From assembly GCA_004794655.1 (NCBI GenBank), contig SMMW01000524.1, positions 2,038,501-2,102,500 of the forward strand: a stretch of DNA of 64,000 bases, written 5' to 3'. The notes beneath the pieces were generated by a model. The model made no database searches. It was not told the origin of the DNA and saw only the letters and a list, made by a program, of their open reading frames with translations. This document shows positions 26,853 through 41,009 of this stretch, in pieces (within the stretch, counting starts at the first letter, position 1; each line of letters opens with the position of its first letter). This DNA is from Marisa cornuarietis (taxonomy: Eukaryota; Mollusca; Gastropoda; Architaenioglossa; Ampullariidae). The translations under genes were made by a program, and so were the position numbers.

Positions 26853-26900
<48 letters not shown>
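26853..26900. repeat. (CA)24 microsatellite
   Basis: An uninterrupted CA tract of 48 bases, about 380 bases after the C-finger exon donor. Confidence 0.98.
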
Positions 26901-26901
<1 letters not shown>

Positions 26902-29900
26902 TTTGTTGCATATATTAATAGGGATTATATTTTGACTTCTGCCACGCACACAAGAATACAAACGAAAGAGGGTGTGTGTGTGTGGGGGGGGATGGAGAGC
27001 TCCAAGCAAAACGTGTTTGAAGGAACACCCAGAGTAACCGCTACCTCTGATAAACGACCACGGGAGGGTTCACTTCAGTGGCCTGCCCAGCGGCCATAGC
27101 GGCCGGACGGATGGGTGTAAACAGACACCCGAGTAGCCGAGGAACCGGTACTTGTGATCTGGGCGTCACCTGAAGCGTGGACATCCACCACTTGGCTGCA
27201 GGGTGAGAACTCTCGCCCGAACATCAAAGCGGCCCTTGAAACACCTTGTTAGACGTCGGCACCGAGGGGCGAAGGCGCGAGCGCTGACGTCACAGCCGCG
27301 TGCGACACCTTGACTCCCACGCCCCCGCCGGCACTTTGACGATACCGACGGGAGGAGGATGCCGCCAGTTGCGTAACTCACGGGGCGACCCGGTGTGAAA
27401 TTACTGTCCTCCGTGTTTACTGTTGACGAATCGTTGTCGGTCCCTTGAGAGCCACACTATGTAACCTGCGGCCCACCTGTCTCCTACGGGACATAAAACT
27501 CAGGTTAATGAACCTGTCAAAGGGGACGAACGTTGCTTAACGCCTGACAAGAATATGTTCACCTATTACCTTTAGGATTTATAGTTGTGTTCCTTCCTGA
27601 CTGGAGGCTTCAGTTTGTGATGTCGAGTCTCTGTACGTTGATGGATGTAGTTATACGTGTTTGCCGATTGTCCAGGTGTTCGTTCCCCTGTACCTTGATC
27701 CACCAATAACCCTAAAATCGTCCCTTTAGACTGTGTCACCCTCCTTTTGAGTTTCAGCGGAGAGCAGGCTTATATACGTGTTTATATTTACTATAAATTT
27801 CATAGATGTTTATTTAATAATATGCATTCATATTAATTAATATTTTCGTACGTCTAGCTATATTCCTGTACATGCAAATCCTGACACGTGTGGACACTTG
27901 TATTGTCATAGATAAACACACGGTTACAACATTATAATAACGGCGAACAACTCATCTTTTTAGCCATATCGTGTTTCCAAATCGTTCTAAAAATGAAAAA
28001 TTTTCTAGGTTTTATAACAGAAATCTAACAACGATAGGGCTAGAGTGAAAGGAGTTCACGGAAACACCGAGGCCTGGCAAAAGCAAGTGCCATGTTAAAT
28101 TTTGCGGAGTAATGTTCGCCTTGGGCTTTTTCACGATCGAGTCCCTGGCGGATCTAACTGCCATTTCTCAGCCGCGAGATCTCGTCCTATTTATTTCCCT
28201 ACTCACCTGTCTGCTCTTCCTTCACCGCCTCCCAAGTTCGGCCCTCACCCTACCCTTTCACCTACCCACCCACCTCGGGGGCAATCAGTGGTAGAACCGC
28301 TCCTACCTGTGTCGGGCGTTAGGGTACAGAAACGAGGACTCCGGAGGCCTCCCCTAACAAAACGAAGGCCGGGTGGAGACACAGCGCTCGGCCAGACGTA
28401 TTGTGAGGGTTCGACCGCTTTTGGCAACCAGTGACGTGCTCTGCCCCCTCCCCCTTCGCCTCACACACCCCATCCAGTCCGCCCCCCCCCCCCGTTGCTC
28501 ACTTAGCAGGGACCAGCAGACTTGGGGTCGAAGACTTCGTCGTCCTCTTGTGTGTGAATTTGCCTCGGTAGCTAGGGTCCTGGTGATTGTCTTCGTCCCC
28601 ACACCCCACAGCAAGACACCTCGGTCAGCAGAGAGTTGGAGATAGTATCGGAGATCGTACTTACACAACAATCGTACAGTCTGAGTGGACAACAATAGGA
28701 AGATTTTGTTTTGGTAAACACGTCTGGTCGGGTCGGGGACTTTATTTCGCGGTTGACGAGCCCCTCAGGGAGTTGATCCTGGTCACCTAATGTGACTTTA
28801 GTTTGACAAAGGAGAAAGACTACAGTGGTCCAGTGGTCGCCTAGGGCGGGTTCTAATGTGACAAAGAAAAATAAATTACAATCTCCTTACCCACCCGGTC
28901 TGTTCGTCTCAAGCTAGATTATCCCAGACCTGACCTAACGCTCTCGATTATGAACTACCAGGTTCGAAAGTCGGTCGGGCCAGTACTTTGAAAACGCCTT
29001 TTGTCAGCTAAATTATATTTTTTTAAAGACCTGCCCTAGAAATTGAAAACCAGTTACAAAATAAAACCACTTTTGAAAAATTGTTTTTTAAATATAAAAA
29101 TTAAATACTTCGCGTAGCTAATAAATGAAATAATTGTATGAAGGTAACAGGCGTTTTTCTATCATCTAATCGAGAGTATACAATTTTTCAGAGTTGTGTT
29201 TGCAGATTTAGCTTTTATCGAACGCTGTTATTAGAACTGAGTGCACGAAACGGACTGTGAAATGAATATTCTGTTTTTAAAAGAGTATTTTTCTGCAGCT
29301 GAGACATACATCATTAATATAAAAAAAATAAGTAGGGGGTGGGGTGGGGAAGAAAAGCTGCAAAAAAGGCAAAAGCGGGTGCTCTTATTACAACACTGTC
29401 GGAAAGGACCAAGAAAATCAAACTCTTCAAGCTCGGCTCATTTCTGAATGACAGGCTAGACTCACAGACCCTCAGCCCAGGCTGTTTTAGTTTGCTCTTC
29501 GTCTGGCAAGAGCGACGCCATCTCCAAGGGGGGAACATCGCCGACAGCAGCGCGCCCAACATCAAAAAGATTAACTAAAATAATACACACGTGGCGCACC
29601 ATATCCCTCTATCTGGGTGAGTTGCGAGAGTAAACAAACCCCGGAGTCTTAACCCCAAACCCCACCCCCACCCCCCGGTCTGTCGGAGACCCCGGACATG
29701 CCAGCATGGTCGCCACGCCAATGGCGCCTCTGCCCTATAAGCGGTATCGCGGTCTGTTTGGAATTGTTGATATCTCCGCTGACTGCTCACACAGTTAGTT
29801 GCATTGTTGTTGTGCATTTTTGTTGTTATCATTATTGCAACTGCAACTGCAGTCGGAGTCACCATAATAGCAGGTAGAGAAGTTTTTTTTTTTTTTTTAA

Positions 29901-30323
29901 AAGGATCGTCCCTGAATCTTACGTGGGGGGAGTAAGGTGTTGCGAGACCACTTTGCTCCCCCTTTTTTTCCTCGTTGCTTTAACTTTCCTATCCCTCTAA
30001 GAAGTCATTTACCCGCCCCACATGGGACACTGAGATAGTTGGGTTTCGAACCGGCTAGTCTGCTCGGTTTCGGGTTTGTGCGCCTTTACCGTAACCGCTT
30101 TTGTGTAGTAGTGGCAGCAGCAGAAGGAGATGTCGTAGTAGAGAAATGTGAGAAGCTGAAGTCGAGTTGCAACAATGACCGGAGAAGCAGTCGCTGCAGC
30201 ACTAGTAGCAGTACTTCGCTAGGTGCGCAGGCCAGATGCTCAACAATGCATGTACTTTCTGCCCATTGTAGACAAATACAAAAAATATGGGTGCACCATT
30301 TGTGCGTGTGTGTGTGTGTGTGT

Positions 30324-30342
30324 GGGTGGGTGGGTGGGTGGG
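30324..30342 (+). other. G-quadruplex-type motif
   Basis: Five GGG runs separated by single T bases on the transcribed-sense strand, following a short GT tract. One-base loops make this the strongest G4-type match in the window on the sense strand. Confidence 0.65.
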
Positions 30343-31710
30343 TGTGTGGGACAGATACATTTTACAGCTGCCCAAGCCCCATTTTCACGTTTGTCAGTTA
30401 TTCCGCTACCTTTGACCCTGGGTTAGTCGACTGCCGCAAACTGCTGGTCGGTGGATGACTTTTTAGCTACGATGTTTTTTTTAAAGTTACAAACCTTTAT
30501 TTATAGGGGTGACACTAAAAGCATAAGCTTATAATGTGTGGTCACCCCACAAGAAGGAGGTTAGCTGTGACTTTCAATCAGACCGTGTAGTGAGTTTTCT
30601 TCACCCCCCCCCCACTTACCCCTGTACACCACCTGAAATATGGGGAACAAAGGACAGACGACGATGTACTCACCAAATATACTGGAACGTATATCAAACT
30701 ATGAACAGAAAGACAATCACAGAAACAGAACAGTCACACCTTAAAATTTATAATAAAAATTATTATTAAAATTAAATTCTGCTTTAAGTAGCATCAGACA
30801 TTATCTATAGAGTTGCATAACCTGACATTTCTTCTAGAAGGTATGGACTGAGTTAACATGAAACCTGTTGGTGAACACATTAATGTATATTTATATATAA
30901 TGTGGACGTGGTTGAGTGTCGTAGATGCTACAGTAACAGCAAGTGTACCAAAGTATACTGGGAGAGTACCACGGCATTTCAATGTTCATTGCGATTTGCG
31001 ACAAGTCTGGAAGGAAAAAAAAATTATTAGATCAAAAATAAAAGGCTAAGAAAATTTTCCTGAAATGAAAGCCGACCCTTCTCGCCGCCATGAGTGCTTA
31101 TTTTTCTCCGCTCTGTTGTTGTTGTTTTTTTTTATTTAACACCCAACAATGTTACATTGTGTGCGCTCCATAAGACAGCACCTTGTGCGTCTCTACCGCC
31201 AGTTTCCCAGGAAAAAAAATATACGAAGAAGAGGGAAGGAAGATTGTGGTTATTTTTTTTCCACGTAATAATATGTCAAACTGTAATGAGTTGTGCTGCT
31301 CAGGGGAAAGAAAAAAAACCGTTTCCTCATTTCTGCGCATGCGTGCGTGGCACGTGCCACGCCAAAAAGTGTGTGAACGTGCGCAGCATGGCGTCAGGGT
31401 GTCCTCGTGCACAAGACGTTGGCTGCACGCGCGCGTCGGATTTCAAGCGCGGTAATGTAGAAATTGGCCGATCAAAGAAGCGGAACCGATGCCGCCTCCC
31501 CCCAGACGGCCTGGAGACGGCGCTCCGCGGAACGCCTGTCCGCCACGCTTGATTGAGTTTCGAGGTATTTCAAGGTATTTATAGAAACAACGGTCTTGGT
31601 ATTTGAGAATATTTATAAAAACAAGAGGGGGGGGGAGGCTATTGACCATTCATGAGGCAGAAGTCAAGCTCGTGCCGAACCTCGTTACAGCTGAGTTAGT
31701 ATTACGTGAC

Positions 31711-31730
31711 CAAAAAAAAAAAAAAAAAAA
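31711..31730. repeat. Poly-A tract
   Basis: About 20 consecutive A bases. Similar A-runs lie near 32314 and 39086. No retroposed gene was recognised beside them. Confidence 0.9.
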
Positions 31731-34700
31731 AGAAGGAAAGAAAAACCGTTGCGCATTTTGTCTTGTGATCGTGCCTCCTTTGTGTTAAGAGAGAGAGAGA
31801 GGGAGATAGATAAAATGTATACACTCGCACGCACATGACACATATACACACACACTCACAGATACACATAATACTCACACTCCTCCACACACATACACGA
31901 CCGTACATGCAAAGGAAGAATAAAAAAAAATCTAGAAAAAATTGTAGTGTGTAATACGACGCACATACACTTACCCTGCATACGCACGACGCATATTACA
32001 CACATACACCACGCTCGACGAGCCCCCCGTAGGTGGGGATGAAGGTGAAGAGATTTCTAGTTGATTTATGGAAGATGAAGACCTCGCTGCTCTCTCTTTT
32101 CTATCTGGCCATAACCGTCGTCTTTCTTCTTCTGTTTACGTCATTCTTTTCCCAAAATGACGACGAACAAATGACGCACACAAGACGTCAAACACAGGAC
32201 ACCATTCACACACGAAACAATACAAGACCTCCCCCTAACTCATTACATGTAGAAAGTAATGAATGAAAGGCAGACACATCGGAGTCTACACATTTCACTG
32301 CAGTGAAGAAGGTAAAAAAAAAAAAAAAGTTTGTTCCATTGAGTAAACTGCCTATTCTTGGGCGCTCACCTGTCTGGCGCTGGTAGTAGCGAGGAACCCA
32401 AACGGATGTCATAAAACCTAACAAACCACTGATGGGGGGAAGAAACACAGACCCAGAGAGGACCACAAAGGACCTCGGTGTGAGCGACAGAGGGGCAAAG
32501 CGGCGTGTAATTGAAGGCTGGCAGAGAAGAAAATTAAAAGGGCATTTTACTGTTTCTTCCTCACCCACCCCTTGCCGACGAACACCCCTTTCCCACTTCA
32601 AAATCCTCGTCAGTTGTTTAAGGCGATTTGTCATTTCTGGGAATGTTTTCAATGATGTGTTGCTGCAAGCAAAGGCGCGGGGTTTTGTTTGAAGCTGGTC
32701 TGTGATGGGAGTCAGACGCCGTGGAAACTGGCCGTTGTGGCAGATTAGCTGCTGATGTCGCTCTCTTTTGAAACATCTTTTGACGAGTTCCTCCTTTCAA
32801 CTCATACCTCTTTGTTCTCTTGATGAGCTCTTGCTTTAAACTCACTCGCCTCTTTGTTCTTTGAGCGCGCGTGTGTGAGATAGACAGAGAGAGAGTTTGT
32901 GTGTACGTGGTTGCGGGACACACAACTGTTGTAGATTATTATTTATTATTTACGAGAAATGAGGCCCGAAGCCTTCACTGAGCTCTAGCAAAATCTTCCA
33001 AGAGTTGATGTAGGTGTTGGCAGGATGTAGTTCATGGAATAAGGCGAGAAGAGACAAGCAGCAAAAATTATTAGAGTCTACTGACGGACGTTTGTCGCCT
33101 TGCTATAATCCCCCTCAATCTTCGACACATCCCAGTCTCTGGTCTCTGCCAGTGCTTCGAAGAACGAGCCCTTTGGTCTACACATAGCCTCCCTCCAGAC
33201 TGTCTCTGTTTGTCAGACGATAGACTTCCTTTACCGCTCTGACAAGACTCTAGCAGGCAGCCAAAAGGCCATCCATCCATCCATCCTCCGTCTCGCTCGC
33301 TCGCTTAGTGATCTTCAACCCCATTCTGCTGCCTGCGCCGTGCAATCAAACGACGCCTGGAGTTGAACGAGTGAGTTCTGAAGAAAAGGGGGCGGCAAGA
33401 CATCCCACCGGGAAGGAGGCCGTATAAAGGAGCCTGTCCAGAAAATTACGAGCCGAGGGTTAGCCAAGAGGCGAAGGGGCAGTCCCGCAGAGTAAAGGAC
33501 CGCATCAACGGCAGTTAAAGACCTGGTGATGGCTTCCGGGAGTCTCGAGAGAAGCAGGCGCCTTGACCAAGTCTGCTAATTGAATGCGGGAGTTGGCCGC
33601 CGTGAAAAGAGCAAAGCCCAAGGTCAGCGGATGGACAGACAAGCTTTCTGGAAGTGGTTTTGAGGGTGATTGAAGGGATGGGGGGGAGTGAGGGTGGAGG
33701 CGGCAGATGATCAGCTGACAAATGAACATTTCACGTGTAATTACCTGGCGAAGCCTTTGCAGAGTGCTGCTGAAACTACGGCCCGCATCCCGCCTCAGTC
33801 ACTAGCATGGCGCTCCTGACAGGCAAGCCTTTTTATCCAGGCTCCGGGGTCGGTGCGCCATCTTGGCTGCTGCTATTGTCAGCAACTCTGTCGGAGTGTC
33901 ACTCTGAGCGTAGCGGCGACAGATGCTAATCACGGGTGGGGGCTGGGGGACGAACAGAAATGTCACCTGACCGAGACGAATGAGCTCAGGTCCCTAGTCC
34001 CTAGGCCGCTAAAAGAGGTAAGACGAACAGACATAGAAAAACCTTGGAGAGTATGTTTTGGCGGCTCTTCGGGGTATTGTGTGTGTGTGGGGGGGGGGGA
34101 GTATTTTTTTAGGAACTGGTCGCAAGAATCAAATAATTCTCATCCGCTCCTGTTGCAGGAGTCTAGAGAGTTGTTCTTCAAGAAGACTGCTATGTTCTTT
34201 CATAGACAGGTCTCGTGCTCCGTCGTGTTCCCACTGCCAAGGTTTGAACACAGTGGACAAGGGGGAGATGGCCCGTTACTTAACGACACGCCCGCGGCTA
34301 GCTAATCACGGTACAAGAGAGCAGCAAACACCCGCTGACGGGGCCTACCATTATCTCCCCATGGGGTGGCGCGCGCACCGTTCGCTCAGGCTGCAAAATG
34401 GCGGCTGGAACGAGACGGGGGCTGAGGGGGAAGGAGGGAGGAGCGGGTAAAAACGCACCCGACGTAATTACATCTGATTAGTCGGGTAGTAGAGCGAACT
34501 TGATGAGCTGTGTCCTATCTCTGCAGATGACAGAAGCAGCGACAGAACACCCGAGGTAGCCAGCGACATTTTTTACAACTTAAAATAAACTCGTGTGACC
34601 AAGGGGGACAAAACTGGGGTGTGGGTGGGTAGTGTTGGCGAGAGAATAAAATGACCGCAAAGGGAGGCAACGGTTGGTGAGGATTTATTTCTCGTTGATT

Positions 34701-34929
34701 TATTACCATGGCCGCCCACGAGTGGGAGCGAACGGAACGATAAAGCTGCGGGGAGGCATTGTGGGAAGTCGTTATGTAGACAGCGAGTCGAAGCTCGGGA
34801 TTAGGTCTTAATCCCCCGCCTGTTGACGATGAAGCGACGAACTCATCAGCTGAATGATGGCGTGGTCGTGTTTGTATTTTCCTTTCTTTTGTTTCTCTGG
34901 CGTTGTGGTCTGTGACTAATCGTGACAGG

Positions 34930-34930
<1 letters not shown>

Positions 34931-35005
<75 letters not shown>
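34931..35005. repeat. (AC)37 microsatellite
   Basis: An uninterrupted AC tract of 75 bases, the longest pure dinucleotide repeat in the window. It explains the 198- and 161-codon minus-strand frames here. Confidence 0.98.
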
Positions 35006-35007
<2 letters not shown>

Positions 35008-35618
35008 TGCTGTATATCTAAAGTCCTCACCTTCTGTACTGACAGGGGAAGAAAGACCGTAAGATAGCCGTGGGTAGTACGCCTCCTCCTCTCTAACCTC
35101 CACCCGTCCATCTACCCCGAACTCTGCCAGACCAGACGAAGAGAGCCTACCGGAAAGTTGGCGGCCGAGGTCGACAATAGATAGTGCGACCTGCCACAAT
35201 GCATTGGGCCCCCCCGAATGCTCGACAGGGAGATCCACAGACTCGGGGTACAGCCACCCCTTTCTCTTACGGCGTACCCGCCACCCGCAAGAGACAGCCA
35301 GGCTGGGGCCGCGGTGCCAAACCTTCCTCAAAGCCAGTCAGGGGCCGACCCCTGCACTCACATGCCGAGCGGCAGGCTTGGCACAAACAAAGCGTGCAAT
35401 TAGGCTTGAGAAATTAACTGGGATAATCACGCCAGCTTTGTGCCTCTCCGCGTCGTCAGCCCCCGAGTGCGGGGGGGGGGAGGTGTTGGGGGGGTTAGGG
35501 AGGGAGGAGGGGACAAGGGGACGGAGCGGGTGAAGGTAGGCGAAACATTTCAACAGACTCCGTCACTTCCCGCTGATCCTGAATCACTACCTCCCCACCT
35601 CACTCACATATCTCCCTG

Positions 35619-35644
35619 CACACACACACACACACACACACACC

Positions 35645-35694
<50 letters not shown>
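35619..35694. repeat. (CA)n microsatellite with one interruption
   Basis: A CA tract of 76 bases with a CCAA interruption near 35643. Confidence 0.98.
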
Positions 35695-35698
<4 letters not shown>

Positions 35699-37167
35699 GA
35701 GAACAACAAGCTCCAAACATCCCCTACTCTTAGCCTGTGCTCTTTTCCTGGGCAGTTTTCTGCTACCTAAACAGAATACCCCATTAAGTGTTAGAGTGTT
35801 ATAACATGTCCCAGTCAGGACCCAGGGGTTGAAGTTTTAGTCTGTATCTGCAAGTGAATGTCTTCAGATCTTTACCATGTATCCTTATTATGACATATTG
35901 GAAATTCTAGAACACATTCAGACATGTAAAAGTACCGTTTTGGGAACAGAAAAGTTATTTTAGGGTATATGTCCAGTCTGCAAGATTCGAACTCTCAGTC
36001 GTAACGAGCGGGTCACGAGAGCCCAAAGCCGCTTACGGTCCCCACCTCGCTCGACAATCGGCTTATAGGGTCTGGTCTGTTTGTTTACAGAGACTGTTTG
36101 TTTACAGAGTCCACGAGCAGCGACCGAGAGTCCTGTACACCCAGGCCACTCTCACCTGCTCGTAAAACAATATTTTGACGAAAATTGTCGTCTCCTCCTG
36201 CATTCTGGTATCAGTACTCACATACTTTGCCTTTGTAGCAACCCCTGATGTTGTTAATCAGTTGGTATTGCGCCTGAGTGGACAGTAGTGTGAATGCACG
36301 CTTGACTGAGCCTAGATCGAGCCTTAGAAATAGCGACAATAATAATAATAATAATGTTATTTTAATAATTATTATTGGGGTTTTCGGTATGAATTATCGA
36401 GTATGTATATGTATGAATGGCGCAATAAGAAAAAAAATGCAAATTTTCCCTCGAGCTATATTAATTAGGCCTAGAACATTCTTGAGTCAAATGGAGTAGG
36501 TGTGACCCCTTATCGGTCCCCAATGGAACTCAATGGGCTGTTGAAGGTTGACCAGACGACAGCTAAGATGCTGGGTTTAAAATACAAGTGAAAACCATCT
36601 GTACTCTCCACAACCCCAACTGCCTCTTCCGTTTGTGCATTGCCCGATTAATTAAGTGCACCGAAACATCTTGAATTTTAACACCAAGCAAGGGCAGAGA
36701 ACCCTAGTAGATAAATTCACAAGTTAAAACAGTGGCAGAAGTTTCTGTACAGTATGTCTGGAGAGTGTGTTTCCTCCTCCCCTTCCCCCCCCCCACCCTT
36801 AAATCTACGACAGTTGTGCAGTGCAACAAAATAAAACAAACTCGTGAGGTGTAAATAACATCGGGGCAAATATAATTTTGAAAATAGTTGAGTATGAGGG
36901 AGTCCACAGCAAGTCATACACTGTGCAACTGTTAGGAAGGGTGGAGCGAGACTAACCACTAACTACTGTAGCTTTGGTTTAATTGTTGGGGTAGGAGTGG
37001 AGGCTGAAATATATCGACCTCGTTCTCGTGTTCTTTCTATTTTTTTCCCCCTCGTTCTTCTTATCTTCATTCTGCATTTTCTTCTTGTTGCTGGTAACAT
37101 GTTTAATTGTTTTATAGGTCGATACTAGGAGGGAAAAAAAACGCAATACAGGTTTTTGCTTACCCAC

Positions 37168-37348
37168 TCATTTTTGTTTTTTCTTGGTTTTTTCTTTTTT
37201 CTTTTTTTTTTTTTTTGGGGCGAGAGGTAGTCGTCATTATTGGTCGTGTTTACTGGTTTCTAATTTTTCGTTTTTTTTTTCGTTTTTTTTTGTTGCTTTT
37301 ATTGTTTTGGGTTTTTTTTGTTTTCTCGTCCTTGTTTTTTTTTTTCTT
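37168..37348. repeat. T-rich low-complexity tract
   Basis: About 180 bases dominated by T-runs of 5-14 broken by G and C. Phe-rich open frames here are composition artefacts. Confidence 0.85.
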
Positions 37349-40256
37349 CGTAGTGTTTGATTATCTGCTTTGCTTTTATTTGCTCGATACTGAGGAAAAC
37401 GCCTACTATATTCTTTTTCTGCTTGTGGTGTGAAGGGAGGGATGTAAAGGACCTAGTAACCCGCATACTGCAAATAGTCCTCACTGTAGTCGGGCTTAAT
37501 TGGAATCGAACCTAAGCTAGGATGGCCTGTGATTTGCGCGCGTCTAGTCTGCCGGCCCGACCAGGTCCTCGTCCATCAATACCTCGCTACGCGGTCAGTC
37601 AGACGAGAAAAATGTAACAGTTGTCACGCTTGCGTGACGGCGACAAGCCGGCTCTGTTCTCATGCGTGTCAAGAGACCGACAAAGTCGATTACTCTTTTT
37701 CCCAAAGCCTTTTCCCACCCACCACCCATTGTGGTGTTCTTTTTTAGATATTTTTTTTTAAATCAAAACCCGAGCTTTTGTCCCGCGTAATTTTGTTAAC
37801 AGTTGGTCTAACAGTCCTGATCTTTTGATGATGTAATGAAAAGTGAAGTTGAGACTGGCTGGAACTCAATAAAATGGCAGATAGCTTGTTTGGAGGGATG
37901 TGGCAGATAACTGAACTGAGGAGGTTAACAGAGGGGACAGACATCCGCATGGTGTAGCATTGCAGCATCTTTTCTTTCCTTTTGGAAGTGGTTTGTGTTC
38001 CTCCTGTAAGTTTGTCAGCAGTCTAGCGTGAAAAATAAATTTAATTTTACCTTGTTGTGTGAAGTTTGATTTTGGCACTTTCTCATTACCGTAATCCGTT
38101 TCTTTAAAATTGTCAGTTCTGCCAGAAACGAGTTGAGACCTCAGCAGATGCATAATTATCATTAGCACTTCCTCGTATATCAGCTGTTAATCCTTAATTC
38201 AGATGCAAGCAGTTAAAAATAATTGCTAGAAGCACATGTGATCATTTTATAATTTCTTTTAAAGTTGGGGGTAGGGACGGAGCGATTGTTCCTTTTTTCC
38301 TCGAGGGAGGAGGGTTGACTTTCTATAGTGTAGTCGAAGTTCCGGAACTGTTTCGCTCTAAAAGACTTCCAGGACGATGTCCACGTCCTTGTTTGTTTGT
38401 TCTCCAGACCGGAAGCCGTGGCGACGAAGACGAAGAGGAAGTGCGCGCGCACGCAACTGCGGCACGTGCGAAATGCACGTGATGGCAGTCCGAACTAACG
38501 TTCGAGGAAATAAATGTTGACGTCAAATTAACCGCCATAATTGCTTCGGCTTGCCGCGCTCCCTAGGGGAGAGAATAAGACAAGGGAGGAGAAACGGCAA
38601 TAGAAAAGTTTAAAAAAAAAAAGACGAAGCGAGCGTTTGGCGCCGCACATTCTCTCTTTGTCTTTCTCTCTCTCTCTTCCCATCTATGCGTCTTTTCCGC
38701 TGCCTCGTCCATCTCTCTCTCTCCCATCTCCCCACCTCTTTCTAATGCTACTTGTTCGATATCTGTTGCTGTGCATGTCGGGGCAGGGAAGAAAATCTCC
38801 CATCTTGCTTTGTTTTGCGTTGCGCGATTAGAGCCCCTGCTTAAGTAGCCTCCCTTTTTCTTCTGACTTACTTTTCTCTCTCCTCCCCTTCTTCCCGGAC
38901 ACAGATGACTGCATTCAAACGTGGAAGACACCAAGCTGAAGGACGGGTGTGGTGCATCGAGACTAACATGGATCTTGCATTTGAGCTTTCGCTTTTGTGT
39001 GTGCTGTCTCTCGGGCTTAGCCAAGTCTGTAGCCCGTCATAATGTATGTGTTCACACAAACAGTCCAACAAAATGTTTCGGGGCAAAAAAAAAAAAAAAA
39101 AATAGCAATGAAGAGACGTCCACATTTATTGAAAATAAAGAGGCCCACAGTGATGATGGTTTCTGCCGGTGTTTGTGATTTATGTGTCACACAATCATGT
39201 ATATAAATCGTAATCATTTATATATCACACAGAGTGTATAAATGGTAATTATTTTTCGCGTCACTTGGAGTCGAGAACTATCCCTATAGCTGTCACGTGA
39301 CTGTGTTCATATGTTGCACATGGTTAACTTTAATCAAGACTACATGAACTGCAACTGAGAAAGAAAGATTTATCGTCAGCCCATTGGTCTACCCTGCAAT
39401 CTAACAGAGGAATATTTTTGATACCCTGATTACGTAGGTTTTTGTCGGGAAAAAAACCATTTATTATTCGGTTTGAATAATTTCACTCCAAAAATCTTTG
39501 AAAGTGTTGGTCATTGACGAGGTCACACTGTCGGTTCAGCAAAAAAAGCCGAAGGAAGGAAGGATGACCAGGCGGGTCAAGAAAGCGTCACTAAGGGTCA
39601 TCCGAGGCCTGCCACTTGACCGTCCATGCCAACCGTCCACATGTAGATCCCCTACGCGGTTGGTTGACACTTCCTGTGCCACAGCGGACTCGCTGGCCAC
39701 TCGACAAGCAGCCAAGCGGCGCAGGTGGAAACCCTTATCGAGTTTCAGCGGACAAGGTTCGTCACCCGCTCGGCCTCCGAGCCGCTCTTGAGAAACACGC
39801 TTGGCCCTGAGACGCTCTGTTTGTCGACCCTTGATTGTTGCCTCTCGTCTCTTCCTTTTGTCTTGGCACTAAGTGTCGCTTCCGGTCCTGAAATCCCTAA
39901 CCGGCTTATAATGACGTCATGAGACACTCAGCCAGCGCGCGAGACACTCGACTCAACCGCTCGACGCATATGTCAGCCACAAAGCCGACAGGAGTGACGT
40001 TCCTACACTCGAGGGTGGGTCTACGTTTCGAGCAGAGGTCCCGGATGTCACCCACGTTGTGCAGCGGAGAAGCCTACTGCAGCTGGGACAGTTGCAACGA
40101 CACCTAGCGAGCAGTTGATCAGAGGCATGCACGCAGATGCGCGCGTACAGATACACACGCACGCACACAGAAAGAGACCGGGGCGGCGGGGGGGACCTCT
40201 ATTTTTCCGGCCCTTTTTCTGTATTCCTGTCTTTGTGTTGTTCTCTCTCTTTCCCC

Positions 40257-40295
<39 letters not shown>

Positions 40296-41009
40296 TTTAG
40301 CGAATTTACTCTACTCCAAACAACATCTAATGACCAACACTTCTTCCATGGTCTTGTTGGAAGGCCTTTGAGGGTCGAGGGCTCTGAATAGGACCAGACA
40401 CGGTCTGCCGATTGTAGACTTCCCCCACTCTTGATGATTTTTCATGTTGACTTTCCTTTCCTTCCCCATGGAGACTGTAGCCAGAAGGCCAGCCAGAACT
40501 TCCGGCTCGAAGACCGCTTAAGTCTCTTGTGGCCATTTTGAAGTCTAAAAGTCACCACTTATTCATGTCTATAGAAGAAAATGCTTACTTATAAAAAAAA
40601 GGGTTTGTTGACTCGGAGGTTACTGACAGACTGCAATAGTTAGTTACCTTTATTTATTGTTTTTATTTGTTTTTGAATGTGTTTCGCAATCTCACATGGT
40701 CAGGAGTACTTACAGTGGGAAATTTGTTGTCGTCACTGAACTTTCGAGGTGTTTTTAAGTGTGCACAGTGACTCCTTATTATAAACTGTCTGGTCTTAAG
40801 ATACTGGAAAATTTCAGTTCAGGTTTCATTTTGAAATGCGCGTGAAGACTGATAAAAAAAAAATGTAGCGGACCAAACTGTTCTTCCCTGAAATGTTATC
40901 ATTCAGCCCTTCCTCAGTATTGTTTTTGTTGTAAGGAGGTGTGTTCTGATGTTTATTAACCTTCTGTCAGGTCATTCAAGCTTTGACATCTTTGTGTCCG
41001 TGGTTGCAG

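Larger units (their letters stand above)
26475..41009 (+). other. Intron between the C-finger exon and the last GATA exon (14,535 bp)
   Basis: Bounded by a GTGAGT donor and a TGGTTGCAG acceptor. It contains CA/GT microsatellites, poly-A and poly-T tracts, a G-quadruplex-type motif and possible tRNA-derived repeat scraps near 36.0 and 37.5 kb. I see no other credible exon. The remaining sequence is unique, with GC-richer patches near 27150-27420, 35160-35540 and 39530-40200. Confidence 0.85.

Noticed and set aside
34515..35331. Minus frames of 198 and 161 codons
   Set aside because: Both are carried by the AC microsatellite (Val-Cys repeats) and show no conserved sequence outside it.
35990..36080. 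tRNA gene on the minus strand near 36.0 kb
   Set aside because: A B-box word is present but I could not fold a cloverleaf; kept only as a possible tRNA-derived repeat scrap.
37107..37433. Phe-rich membrane-like frame
   Set aside because: Direct product of the poly-T tract.
40983..41009. ATG at 40983 as a start for the last GATA segment
   Set aside because: It lies before a good TTGCAG acceptor, and the family sequence joins HN to VNRPL exactly at 41010.
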